DNA of 64,000 nucleotides, taken from positions 11,881,479 to 11,945,478 of the forward strand of contig CM049321.1 in the NCBI GenBank assembly GCA_026874595.1, read 5' to 3'. Under the pieces are notes generated by a model. The model was not told the DNA's origin and did not search any database. It saw nothing but the letters and a program-made list of their open reading frames with translations. The translations under genes were made by a program, and so were the position numbers. This document shows positions 1-12,096 of this stretch, piece by piece; positions within the stretch are counted from its first letter, which is position 1; every line of letters begins with the position of its first letter. The DNA is from Sipunculus nudus (taxonomy: Eukaryota > Annelida > Sipuncula > Golfingiida > Sipunculidae).

Positions 1-806
1 TTTAGTGAATATTTTCTCAAGACTTAATGTATTTGTTCACTAACCAGGAGCCTAATTATATTGGAAACGGTGCAAAACAGTAGATCAAATGAGAAAAAAT
101 TAAAAAATGGGTCCCTATAAATCCATAATATCTCTTTTTGGAAATAGCGGTCTTTTACATTTCTAATATTGATTGAACGATTGTTCCCTTTATTTTTAGA
201 TTAATGTTCACTAGGAGGCACCATTGTGTATCAAGGGAATTAGTCTGCGTCCATACGGGACATATTCGTGTGTATTTTTTTAAAATGCTTCATTTCTGTG
301 GTGTTTTCTCAATAAGCAAAGCATAAGCAAAACGCAAGCAATTTGTAAGCAAAGAAACAATATCTTCATAAATTCACTTTGCGACTATTTTCTGAGGACA
401 TAATGTATTATTAGGGTTCCAGGGAGTCTAATCGTGTCGGAAATAGTGGAAAATTGTAGATAAATTGGGAAAGATATAAGAAAATGGGTCTCGAATTTAA
501 TATTATCCATTTCATAAAATAGTAATATTTTATATTTTTACATTTTATTGAAAGACTTTGCCTTTTATTTTAAATTCCTGTTCCCTTAGCGTCACTATTT
601 TGTCGCCAAGGAATTTGTCTGCGTACCCATGGGTCATATTCGTGTGTATTTGTAGAAAACTGCTTCATTTCTGTGGTGTTTTCTCAATAAGCAAAGCATA
701 AGCAAAACGCAAGCAAATTGTAAGCAAAGGAAAAATGTCTTCATAAATTCTTTTTGCGACTATTTTCTGAGGACATTATGTATTTTTAGGGTTCCAGGGA
801 GTCTAA
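1..806. repeat. Partial HOR unit 0 with a one-monomer deletion
   Basis: Bases 1 to ~640 match 3387-4030 of the next unit almost exactly. A Y monomer (core at 666) is then followed directly by another Y (core at 1042). The X monomer expected between them (core 4429 in unit 1) is absent. The crossover lies in the shared core at about 640-720, where the flank switches from Y-type upstream sequence to the tail normally found after X. This is a visible product of unequal exchange. Confidence 0.85.
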
Positions 807-3800
807 TCATGTAGGAAATAGTAGAGAATTGTAGATAAATTGGGAAAGAATAAAGAAAATGGGTCTCGAAATCGATATTGTCCCTTTTAGAAAATAGCAA
901 TATTTTATATTTCGACTTTTTATTGAAAGATTTTGCCATTTATATTCAGAATCCGGTTCACTTAGCGTCACTATTTTATCGCCAAGAATCTTGTCTGCGT
1001 ACCCATGGGTCATATTCGTGTGTATTTGTAGAAAACTGCTTCATTTCTGTGGTGTTTTCTCAATAAGCAAAGCATAAGCAAAACGTTAGCAAATTGTAAG
1101 CAAAGGAACAATGTCTTCATAAATTCTTTTTGTAAATATTTTCAAGAGACATAATGTATTATTTGACTAACCCGGAGCCTAATTATATCGGAAACGGTGC
1201 AAAACAGTAGATCAATTAATAAAAAATTAAAAAAAGGTTCCTATAATCCCTAACATCTCTTATAAGAAATAGCAATCTTTTACATTTCTAATATTGATTG
1301 AACAATTGTTCCCTTTACTTTTAGATTAATGTTCACTAGGAGGCACCATTGTGAAGCCAGGGAATTAGTCTGCGTCCCTACGGGACATATTCGTGTGTAT
1401 TTTTTTAAAATGCTTCATTTCTGTGGTGTTTTCTCAATAAGCAAAGCATAAGCAAAACGCAAGCAATTTGTAAGCAAAGAAACAATATCTTCATAAGTTC
1501 ACTTTGCGACTATTTTCTGAGGACATAATGAATTATTAGGGTTCCAGGGAGTCTAATCATGTCGGAAATAGTGGAAAATTGTAGATAAATTGGGAAAGAA
1601 TAAAGAAAATGGGTCTCGAAATCGATATTGTCCCTTTTAGAAAATAGCAATATTTTATATTTCGACTTTTTATTGAAAGATTTTGCCATTTTTATTTAGA
1701 ATCAGGTTCACTAAGCGTTACTATTTTATCGCCAAGAAACTTGTCTGCGTACCCATGGTTCATATTCGTGTGTATTTGTAGAAAAATGCTTCATTTCTGT
1801 GGTGTTTTTACCGTAAGCAAAGAATAAGCAAAGCGTAAGGAAAGTGTAAGCAAAGGAACTACATCTTCATAAATTCTTTTGTGAATATTTTCTCAAGACA
1901 TAATGTATTAGTTGACTTACCAGGAGCCTAATTATATCGGAAACGGTGCAAAACTGCAAAACAGTAGATCAAATGAGAAAAAATTTAAAAAATGGGTCCC
2001 TATAATCCATAATATCTCTTAGTGGAAATAGCAGTCTTTTACATTACTAATATTGATTGAACGATTGTTCCCTTTATTTTTAGATTAACGTTCACTAGGA
2101 GGCACCATTGCGTAACCAGGGAATTAGTCTGCGTCCCTACGGGACATATTCGTGTGTATTTTTTTAAAATGCTTCATTTCTGTGGTGTTTTCTCAATAAG
2201 CAAAGCATAAGCAAAACGCAAGCAAATTGTAAGCAAAGGAACAATGTCTTCTTAAATCTTTTTTGCGACTATTTTCTGAGGACATAATGTATTATTTGGC
2301 TTCCAGGGAGTCATATCATGTCGGAAATAATGGAAAATTGTAGATAAATTGGGAAAGAAATAAGAAAATGGGTCTCGAATTTAATATTATCCCTTTCATA
2401 AAATAGTAATATTTTATATTTTTACATTTTATTGAAAGACTTTGCCTTTTATTTTTAAATTCCTGTTCCCTTAGCGTCACTATGTTGTCGCCAAGGAATT
2501 TGTCTACGTACCTATTGGTCATATTCGTGTGTATTTGTAGACAAATGCTTCATTTCTGTGGTGTTTTCACCGTAAGCAAAGAATACGCAAAGCGTAAGGA
2601 AAGTGTAAGCAAAGGAACTACATCTTCATTAATTCTTTTTGTGAATATTTTCTCAAGACATAATGTATTAGTTGACTAACCAGAAGCCTAATTATATCGG
2701 AAACGGTGCAAAACAGTAGATCAAATGAGAAAAAATTAAAAAATGGGTCCATATAATCCATAATATATATTATTGGAAATAGCAGTCTATTACATTTCTA
2801 ATAATGATTGAACGATTGTTCCCTTTATTTTTAGATTAATGTTCACTAGGAGGCACCATTGTGTAGCAAGGTAATTAGTCTGCGTCCATACGGGACATAT
2901 TCGTGTGTATTTTTTTAAAATGCTTCATTTCTGTGGTGTTTTCTCAATAAGCAAAGCATAAGCAAGACGCAAGCAATTTGTAAGCAAAGAAACAATATCT
3001 TCATAAATTCACTTTGCGACTATTTTCTGAGGACATAATGTATTATTAGGGTTCCAGGGAGTCTAATCGTGTCGGATATAGTGGAAAATTGTAGATAAAT
3101 TGGGAAAGATATAAGAAAATGGGTCTCGAATTTAATATTATCCCTTTCATAAAATAGTGATATTTTATATTTTTACATTTTATTGAAAGACTTTGCCTTT
3201 TATTTTTAAATTCCTGTTCCCTTAGCGTCACTTTTTTGTCGCCAAGGAATTTGTCTGCGTACCCATGGTCATATTCGTGTGTATTTGTAGGAAAATGCTT
3301 CATTTCTGTGGTGTTTTCACCGTAAGCAAAGAATAAGCAAAGCGTAAGGAAAGTGTAAGCAAAGGAAATACATCATCATAAACTCTTTTAGTGAATATTT
3401 TCTCAAGACTTAATGTATTTGTTCACTAACCAGGAGCCTAATTATATTGGAAACGGTGCAAAACAGTAGATCAAATGAGAAAAAATTAAAAAATGGGTCC
3501 CTATAAATCCATAATATCTCTTTTTGGAAATAGCGGTCTTTTACATTTCTAATATTGATTGAACGATTGTTCCCTTTATTTTTAGATTAATGTTCACTAG
3601 GAGGCACCATTGTGTATCAAGGGAATTAGTCTGCGTCCCTACGGGACATATTCGTGTGTATTTTTTTAAAATGCTTCATTTCTGTGGTGTTTTCTCAATA
3701 AGCAAAGCATAAGCAAAACGCAAGCAATTTGTAAGCAAAGAAACAATATCTTCATAAATTCACTTTGCGACTATTTTCTGAGGACATAATGTATTATTAG

Positions 3801-4568
3801 GGTTCCAGGGAGTCTAATCGTGTCGGAAATAGTGGAAAATTGTAGATAAATTGGGAAAGATATAAGAAAATGGGTCTCGAATTTAATATTATCCATTTCA
3901 TAAAATAGTAATATTTTATATTTTTACATTTTATTGAAAGACTTTGCCTTTTATTTTAAATTCCTGTTCCCTTAGCGTCACTATTTTGTCGCCAAGGAAT
4001 TTGTCTGCGTACCCATGGGTCATATTCGTGTGTATTTGTAGGTAAATGCTTCATTTCTGTGGTGTTTTCACCGTAAGCAAAGAATAAGCAAAGCGTAAGG
4101 AAAGTGTAAGCAAAGGAAATACATCATCATAAACTCTTTTAGTGAATATTTTCTCAAGACATAATGTATTAGTTGACTAAACCGGAGCCTATTTATATCG
4201 GAAACGGTGCAAAACAGTAGATCAAATGAGAAAAAAATTAAAAAATGGGTCCATATAATCCATAATATCTCTTGTTTGAAATAGCAGTCTTTTACATTTC
4301 TAATATTGATTGAACGATTGTTCCCTTTATTTTTAGAATAATGTTCACTTTGAGGCACCATTGTGTAGCAAGGGAATTAGTCTGCGTCCCTACGGGACAT
4401 ATTTGTGTGTTTTTGTTGAAAAATGCTTCATTTCTGTGGTGTTTTCTCAATAAGCAAAGAATAAGCAAAACGCAAGCAAATTGTAAGCAAAGGAAAAATG
4501 TCTTCATAAATTCTTTTGCGACTATTTTCTGAGGACATTATGTATTTTTAGGGTTCCAGGGAGTCTAA
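807..4568. repeat. HOR unit 1, 10 monomers (type alpha)
   Basis: Order Y1-X1-Y2-X2-Y3-X3-Y4-X4-Y5-X5, with cores at 1042, 1416, 1792, 2175, 2551, 2926, 3301, 3677, 4052 and 4429. Y1 is recognised by GTAGGAAATAGTAGAGAATTG-type sequence. X2 is recognised by a doubled TGCAAAAC, which makes it 8 bp longer than the others. X5 is recognised by TGTTGAAAAATGCTTC. The next Y1 follows 3762 bp later. Confidence 0.9.
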
Positions 4569-7500
4569 TCATGTAGGAAATAGTAGAGAATTGTAGATAA
4601 ATTGGGAAAGAATAAAGAAAATGGGTCTCGAAATCGATATTGTCCCTTTTAGAAAATAGCAATATTTTATATTTCGACTTTTTATTGAAAGATTTTGCCA
4701 TTTATATTCAGAATCCGGTTCACTTAGCGTCACTATTTTATCGCCAAGAATCTTGTCTGCGTACCCATGGGTCATATTCGTGTGTATTTGTAGAAAACTG
4801 CTTCATTTCTGTGGTGTTTTCTCAATAAGCAAAGCATAAGCAAAACGTTAGCAAATTGTAAGCAAAGGAACAATGTCTTCATAAATTCTTTTTGTAAATA
4901 TTTTCAAGAGACATAATGTATTATTTGACTAACCCGGAGCCTAATTATATCGGAAACGGTGCAAAACAGTAGATCAATTGATAAAAAATTAAAAAAAAGG
5001 TTCCTATAATCCCTAACATCTCTTATAAGAAATAGCAATCTTTTACATTTCTAATATTGATTGAACGATTGTTCCCTTTACTTTTAGATTAATGTTCACT
5101 AGGAGGCACCATTGTGAAGCCAGGGAATTAGTCTGCGTCCCTACGGGACATATTCGTGTGTATTTTTTTAAAATGCTTCATTTCTGTGGTGTTTTCTCAA
5201 TAAGCAAAGCATAAGCAAAACGCAAGCAATTTGTAAGCAAAGAAACAATATCTTCATAAGTTCACTTTGCGACTATTTTCTGAGGACATAATGAATTATT
5301 AGGGTTCCAGGGAGTCTAATCATGTCGGAAATAGTGGAAAATTGTAGATAAATTGGGAATGAATAAAGAAAATGGGTCTCGAAATCGATATTGTCCCTTT
5401 TAGAAAATAGCAATATTTTATATTTCGACTTTTTATTGAAAGATTTTGCCATTTTTATTTAGAATCAGGTTCACTAAGCGTTACTATTTTATCGCCAAGA
5501 AACTTGTCTGCGTACCCATGGTTCATATTCGTGTGTATTTGTAGAAAAATGCTTCATTTCTGTGGTGTTTTTACCGTAAGCAAAGAATAAGCAAAGCGTA
5601 AGGAAAGGGTAAGCAAAGGAACTACATCTTCATAAATTCTTTTGTGAATATTTTCTCAAGACATAATGTATTAGTTGACTTACCAGGAGCCTAATTATAT
5701 CGGAAACGGTGCAAAACTGCAAAACAGTAGATCAAATGAGAAAAAATTTAAAAAATGGGTCCCTATAATCCATAATATCTCTTAGTGGAAATAGCAGTCT
5801 TTTACATTACTAATATTGATTGAACGATTGTTCCCTTTATTTTTAGATTAACGTTCACTAGGAGGCACCATTGCGTAACCAGGGAATTAGTCTGCGTCCC
5901 TACGGGACATATTCGTGTGTATTTTTTTAAAATGCTTCATTTCTGTGGTGTTTTCTCAATAAGCAAAGCATAAGCAAAACGCAAGCAAATTGTTAGCAAA
6001 GGAACAATGTCTTCTTAAATCTTTTTTGCGACTATTTTCTGAGGACATAATGTATTATTTGGCTTCCAGGGAGTCATATCATGTCGGAAATAATGGAAAA
6101 TTGTAGATAAATTGGGAAAGAAATAAGAAAATGTGTCTCGAATTTAATATTATCCCTTTCATAAAATAGTAATATTTTATATTTTTACATTTTATTGAAA
6201 GACTTTGCCTTTTATTTTTAAATTCCTGTTCCCTTAGCGTCACTATGTTGTCGCCAAGGAATTTGTCTACGTACCTATTGGTCATATTCGTGTGTATTTG
6301 TAGACAAATGCTTCATTTCTGTGGTGTTTTCACCGTAAGCAAAGAATACGCAAAGCGTAAGGAAAGTGTAAGCAAAGGAACTACATCTTCATTAATTCTT
6401 TTTGTGAATATTTTCTCAAGACATAATGTATTAGTTGACTAACCAGAAGCCTAATTATATCGGAAACGGTGCAAAACAGTAGATCAAATGAGAAAAAATT
6501 AAAAAATGGGTCCATATAATCCATAATATCTATTATTGGAAATAGCAGTCTATTACATTTCTAATAATGATTGAACGATTGTTCCCTTTATTTTTAGATT
6601 AATGTTCACTAGGAGGCACCATTGTGTAGCAAGGTAATTAGTCTGCGTCCATACGGGACATATTCGTGTGTATTTTTTTAAAATGCTTCATTTCTGTGGT
6701 GTTTTCTCAATAAGCAAAGCATAAGCAAGACGCAAGCAATTTGTAAGCAAAGAAACAATATCTTCATAAATTCACTTTGCGACTATTTTCTGAGGACATA
6801 ATGTATTATTAGGGTTCCAGGGAGTCTAATCGTGTCGGATATAGTGGAAAATTGTAGATAAATTGGGAAAGATATAAGAAAATGGGTCTCGAATTTAATA
6901 TTATCCCTTTCATAAAATAGTAATATTTTATATTTTTACATTTTATTGAAAGACTTTGCCTTTTATTTTTAAATTCCTGTTCCCTTAGCGTCACTATTTT
7001 GTCGCCAAGGAATTTGTCTGCGTACCCATGGTCATATTCGTGTGTATTTGTAGGAAAATGCTTCATTTCTGTGGTGTTTTCACCGTAAGCAAAGAATAAG
7101 CAAAGCGTAAGGAAAGTGTAAGCAAAGGAAATACATCATCATAAACTCTTTTAGTGAATATTTTCTCAAGACATAATGTATTTGTTCACTAACCAGGAGC
7201 CTAATTATATTGGAAACGGTGCAAAACAGTAGATCAAATGAGAAAAAATTAAAAAATGGGTCCCTATAAATCCATAATATCTCTTTTTGGAAATAGCGGT
7301 CTTTTACATTTCTAATATTGATTGAACGATTGTTCCCTTTATTTTTAGATTAATGTTCACTAGGAGGCACCATTGTGTATCAAGGGAATTAGTCTGCGTC
7401 CCTACGGGACATATTCGTGTGTATTTTTTTAAAATGCTTCATTTCTGTGGTGTTTTCTCAATAAGCAAAGCATAAGCAAAACGCAAGCAATTTGTAAGCA

Positions 7501-8331
7501 AAGAAACAATATCTTCATAAATTCACTTTGCGACTATTTTCTGAGGACATAATGTATTATTAGGGTTCCAGGGAGTCTAATCGTGTCGGAAATAGTGGAA
7601 AATTGTAGATAAATTGGGAAAGATATAAGAAAATGGGTCTCGAATTTAATATTATCCCTTCCATAAAATAGTAATATTTTATATTTTTACATTTTATTGA
7701 AAGACTTTGCCTTTATTTTTAAATTCCTGTTCCCTTAGCGTCACTATGTTGTCGCCAAGGAATTTGTCTACGTACCTATTGGTCATATTCGTGTGTATTT
7801 GTAGACAAATGCTTCATTTCTGTGGTGTTTTCACCGTAAGCAAAGAATACGCAAAGCGTAAGGAAAGTGTAAGCAAAGGAAATACATCTTCATTAATTCT
7901 TTTTGTGAATATTTTCTCAAGACATAATGTATTAGTTGACTAACCAGAAGCCTAATTATATCGGAAACGGTGCAAAACAGTAGATCAAATGAGAAAAAAT
8001 TAAAAAATGGGTCCATATAATCCATAATATCTATTATTGGAAATAGCAGTCTATTACATTTCTAATAATGATTGAACGATTGTTCCCTTTATTTTTAGAT
8101 TAATGTTCACTAGGAGGCACCATTGTGTAGCAAGGTAATTAGTCTGCGTCCATACGGGACATATTTGTGTGTTTTTGTTGAAAAATGCTTCATTTCTGTG
8201 GTGTTTTCTCAATAAGCAAAGCATAAGCAAGACGCAAGCAATTTGTAAGCAAAGAAACAATATCTTCATAAATTCTTTTTGCGACTATTTTCTGAGGACA
8301 TTATGTATTTTTAGGGTTCCAGGGAGTCTAA
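4569..8331. repeat. HOR unit 2, 10 monomers with recombinant end (type beta)
   Basis: It is collinear with unit 1 until about 7.66 kb. The ninth monomer then has Y3 features (CACTATGTTGTCGCC, CTACGTACCTATTGG, GACAAATGCTTC) instead of Y5. The tenth begins like X3 (GTGTAGCAAGGTAATTAG) and ends like X5 (TGTTGAAAAATGCTTC). The same recombinant ninth monomer recurs 7527 bp away, at 15234, so it has been copied. Confidence 0.87.
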
Positions 8332-11300
8332 TCATGTAGGAAATAGTAGAGAATTGTAGATAAATTGGGAAAGAATAAAGAAAATGGGTCTCGAAATCGA
8401 TATTGTCCCTTTTAGAAAATAGCAATATTTTATATTTCGACTTTTTATTGAAAGATTTTGCCATTTATATTCAGAATCCGGTTCACTTAGCGTCACTATT
8501 TTATCGCCAAGAATCTTGTCTGCGTACCCATGGGTCATATTCGTGTGTATTTGTAGAAAACTGCTTCATTTCTGTGGTGTTTTCTCAATAAGCAAAGCAT
8601 AAGCAAAACGTTAGCAAATTGTAAGCAAAGGAACAATGTCTTCATAAATTCTTTTTGTAAATATTTTCAAGAGACATAATGTATTATTTGACTAACCCGG
8701 AGCCTAATTATATCGGAAACGGTGCAAAACAGTAGATCAATTGATAAAAAATTAAAAAAAGGTTCCTATAATCCCTAACATCTCTTATAAGAAATAGCAA
8801 TCTTTTACATTTCTAATATTGATTGAACGATTGTTCCCTTTACTTTTAGATTAATGTTCACTAGGAGGCACCATTGTGAAGCCAGGGAATTAGTCTGCGT
8901 CCCTACGGGACATATTCGTGTGTATTTTTTTAAAATGCTTCATTTCTGTGGTGTTTTCTCAATAAGCAAAGCATAAGCAAAACGCAAGCAATTTGTAAGC
9001 AAAGAAACAATATCTTCATAAGTTCACTTTGCGACTATTTTCTGAGGACATAATGAATTATTAGGGTTCCAGGGAGTCTAATCATGTCGGAAATAGTGGA
9101 AAATTGTAGATAAATTGGGAAAGAATAAAGAAAATGGGTCTCGAAATCGATATTGTCCCTTTTAGAAAATAGCAATATTTTATATTTCGACTTTTTATTG
9201 AAAGATTTTGCCATTTTTATTTAGAATCAGGTTCACTAAGCGTTACTATTTTATCGCCAAGAAACTTGTCTGCGTACCCATGGTTCATATTCGTGTGTAT
9301 TTGTAGAAAAATGCTTCATTTCTGTGGTGTTTTTACCGTAAGCAAAGAATAAGCAAAGCGTAAGGAAAGTGTAAGCAAAGGAACTACATCTTCATAAATT
9401 CTTTTGTGAATATTTTCTCAAGACATAATGTATTAGTTGACTTACCAGGAGCCTAATTATATCGGAAACGGTGCAAAACTGCAAAACAGTAGATCAAATG
9501 AGAAAAAATTTAAAAAATGGGTCCCTATAATCCATAATATCTCTTAGTGGAAATAGCAGTCTTTTACATTACTAATATTGATTGAACGATTGTTCCCTTT
9601 ATTTTTAGATTAACGTTCACTAGGAGGCAGCATTGCGTAACCAGGGAATTAGTCTGCGTCCCTACGGGACATATTCGTGTGTATTTTTTTAAAATGCTTC
9701 ATTTCTGTGGTGTTTTCTCAATAAGCAAAGCATAAGCAAAACGCAAGCAAATTGTAAGCAAAGGAACAATGTCTTCTTAGATCTTTTTTGCGACTATTTT
9801 CTGAGGACATAATGTATTATTTGGCTTCCAGGGAGTCATATCATGTCGGAAATAATGGAAAATTGTAGATAAATTGGGAAAGAAATAAGAAAATGTGTCT
9901 CGAATTTAATATTATCCCTTTCATAAAATAGTAATATTTTATATTTTTACATTTTATTGAAAGACTTTGCCTTTTATTTTTAAATTCCTGTTCCCTTAGC
10001 GTCACTATGTTGTCGCCAAGGAATTTGTCTACGTACCTATTGGTCATATTCGTGTGTATTTGTAGACAAATGCTTCATTTCTGTGGTGTTTTCACCGTAA
10101 GCAAAGAATACGCAAAGCGTAAGGAAAGTGTAAGCAAAGGAACTACATCTTCATTAATTCTTTTTGTGAATATTTTCTCAAGACATAATGTATTAGTTGA
10201 CTAACCAGAAGCCTAATTTTAGCGGAAACGGTGCAAAACAGTAGATCAAATGAGAAAAAATTAAAAAATGGGTCCATATAATCCATAATATCTATTATTG
10301 GAAATAGCAGTCTATTACATTTCTAATAATGATTGAACGATTGTTCCCTTTATTTTTAGATTAATGTTCACTAGGAGGCACCATTGTGTAGCAAGGTAAT
10401 TAGTCTGCGTCCATACGGGACATATTCGTGTGTATTTTTTTAAAATGCTTCATTTCTGTGGTGTTTTCTCAATAAGCAAAGCATAAGCAAGACGCAAGCA
10501 ATTTGTAAGCAAAGAAACAATATCTTCATAAATTCACTTTGCGACTATTTTCTGAGGACATAATGTATTATTAGGGTTCCAGGGAGTCTAATCGTGTCGG
10601 ATATAGTGGAAAATTGTAGATAAATTGGGAAAGATATAAGAAAATGGGTCTCGAATTTAATATTATCCCTTTCATAAAATAGTAATATTTTATATTTTTA
10701 CATTTTATTGAAAGAATTTGCCTTTTATTTTTAAATTCCTGTTCCCTTAGCGTCACTATTTTGTCGCCAAGGAATTTGTCTGCGTACCCATGGTCATATT
10801 CGTGTGTGTTTGTAGGAAAATGCTTCATTTCTGTGGTGTTTTCACCGTAAGCAAAGAATAAGCAAAGCGTAAGGAAAGTGTAAGCAAAGGAAATACATCA
10901 TCATAAACTCTTTTAGTGAATATTTTCTCAAGACTTAATGTATTTGTTCACTAACCAGGAGCCTAATTATATTGGAAACGGTGCAAAACAGTAGATCAAA
11001 TGAGAAAAAATTAAAAAATGGGTCCCTATAAATCCATAATATCTCTTTTTGGAAATAGCGGTCTTTTACATTTCTAATATTGATTGAACGATTGTTCCCT
11101 TTATTTTTAGATTAATGTTCACTAGGAGGCACCATTGTGTATCAAGGGAATTAGTCTGCGTCCCTACGGGACATATTCGTGTGTATTTTCTTTTAAAATG
11201 CTTCATTTCTGTGGTGTTTTCTCAATAAGCAAAGCATAAGCAAAACGCAAGCAATTTGTAAGCAAAGAAACAATATCTTCATAAATTCACTTTGCGACTA

Positions 11301-12096
11301 TTTTCTGAGGACATAATGTATTATTAGGGTTCCAGGGAGTCTAATCGTGTCGGAAATAGTGGAAAATTGTAGATAAATTGGGAAAGATATAAGAAAATGG
11401 GTCTCGAATTTAATATTATCCATTTCATAAAATAGTAATATTTTATATTTTTACATTTTATTGAAAGACTTTGCCTTTTATTTTAAATTCCTGTTCCCTT
11501 AGCGTCACTATTTTGTCGCCAAGGAATTTGTCTGCGTACCCATGGGTCATATTCGTGTGTATTTGTAGGTAAATGCTTCATTTCTGTGGTGTTTTCACCG
11601 TAAGCAAAGAATAAGCAAAGCGTAAGGAAAGTGTAAGCAAAGGAAATACATCATCATAAACTCTTTTAGTGAATATTTTCTCAAGACATAATGTATTAGT
11701 TGACTAAACCGGAGCCTATTTATATCGGAAACGGTGCAAAACAGTAGATCAAATGAGAAAAAAATTAAAAAATGGGTCCATATAATCCATAATATCTCTT
11801 GTTTGAAATAGCAGTCTTTTACATTTCTAATATTGATTGAACGATTGTTCCCTTTATTTTTAGAATAATGTTCACTTTGAGGCACCATTGTGTAGCAAGG
11901 GAATTAGTCTGCGTCCCTACGGGACATATTTGTGTGTTTTTGTTGAAAAATGCTTCATTTCTGTGGTGTTTTCTCAATAAGCAAAGAATAAGCAAAACGC
12001 AAGCAAATTGTAAGCAAAGGAAAAATGTCTTCATAAATTCTTTTTGCGACTATTTTCTGAGGACATTATGTATTTTTAGGGTTCCAGGGAGTCTAA
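8332..12096. repeat. HOR unit 3, 10 monomers (type alpha)
   Basis: The monomer order is the same as in unit 1, including the original Y5 and X5. It carries private variants shared with unit 4 but not units 1-2, such as ATTTTAGCGG instead of ATTATATCGG near 10217 and GGAGGCAGCATTG near 9625. Length is 3765 bp. Confidence 0.88.

Noticed and set aside
1180-1205. TATATCGGAAACGGTGC in X monomers as a CENP-B box
   Set aside because: Only the GGAAACGG half resembles the box. The essential TTCG half is absent, and the Y monomers have GGAAATAGTGG at the same place.
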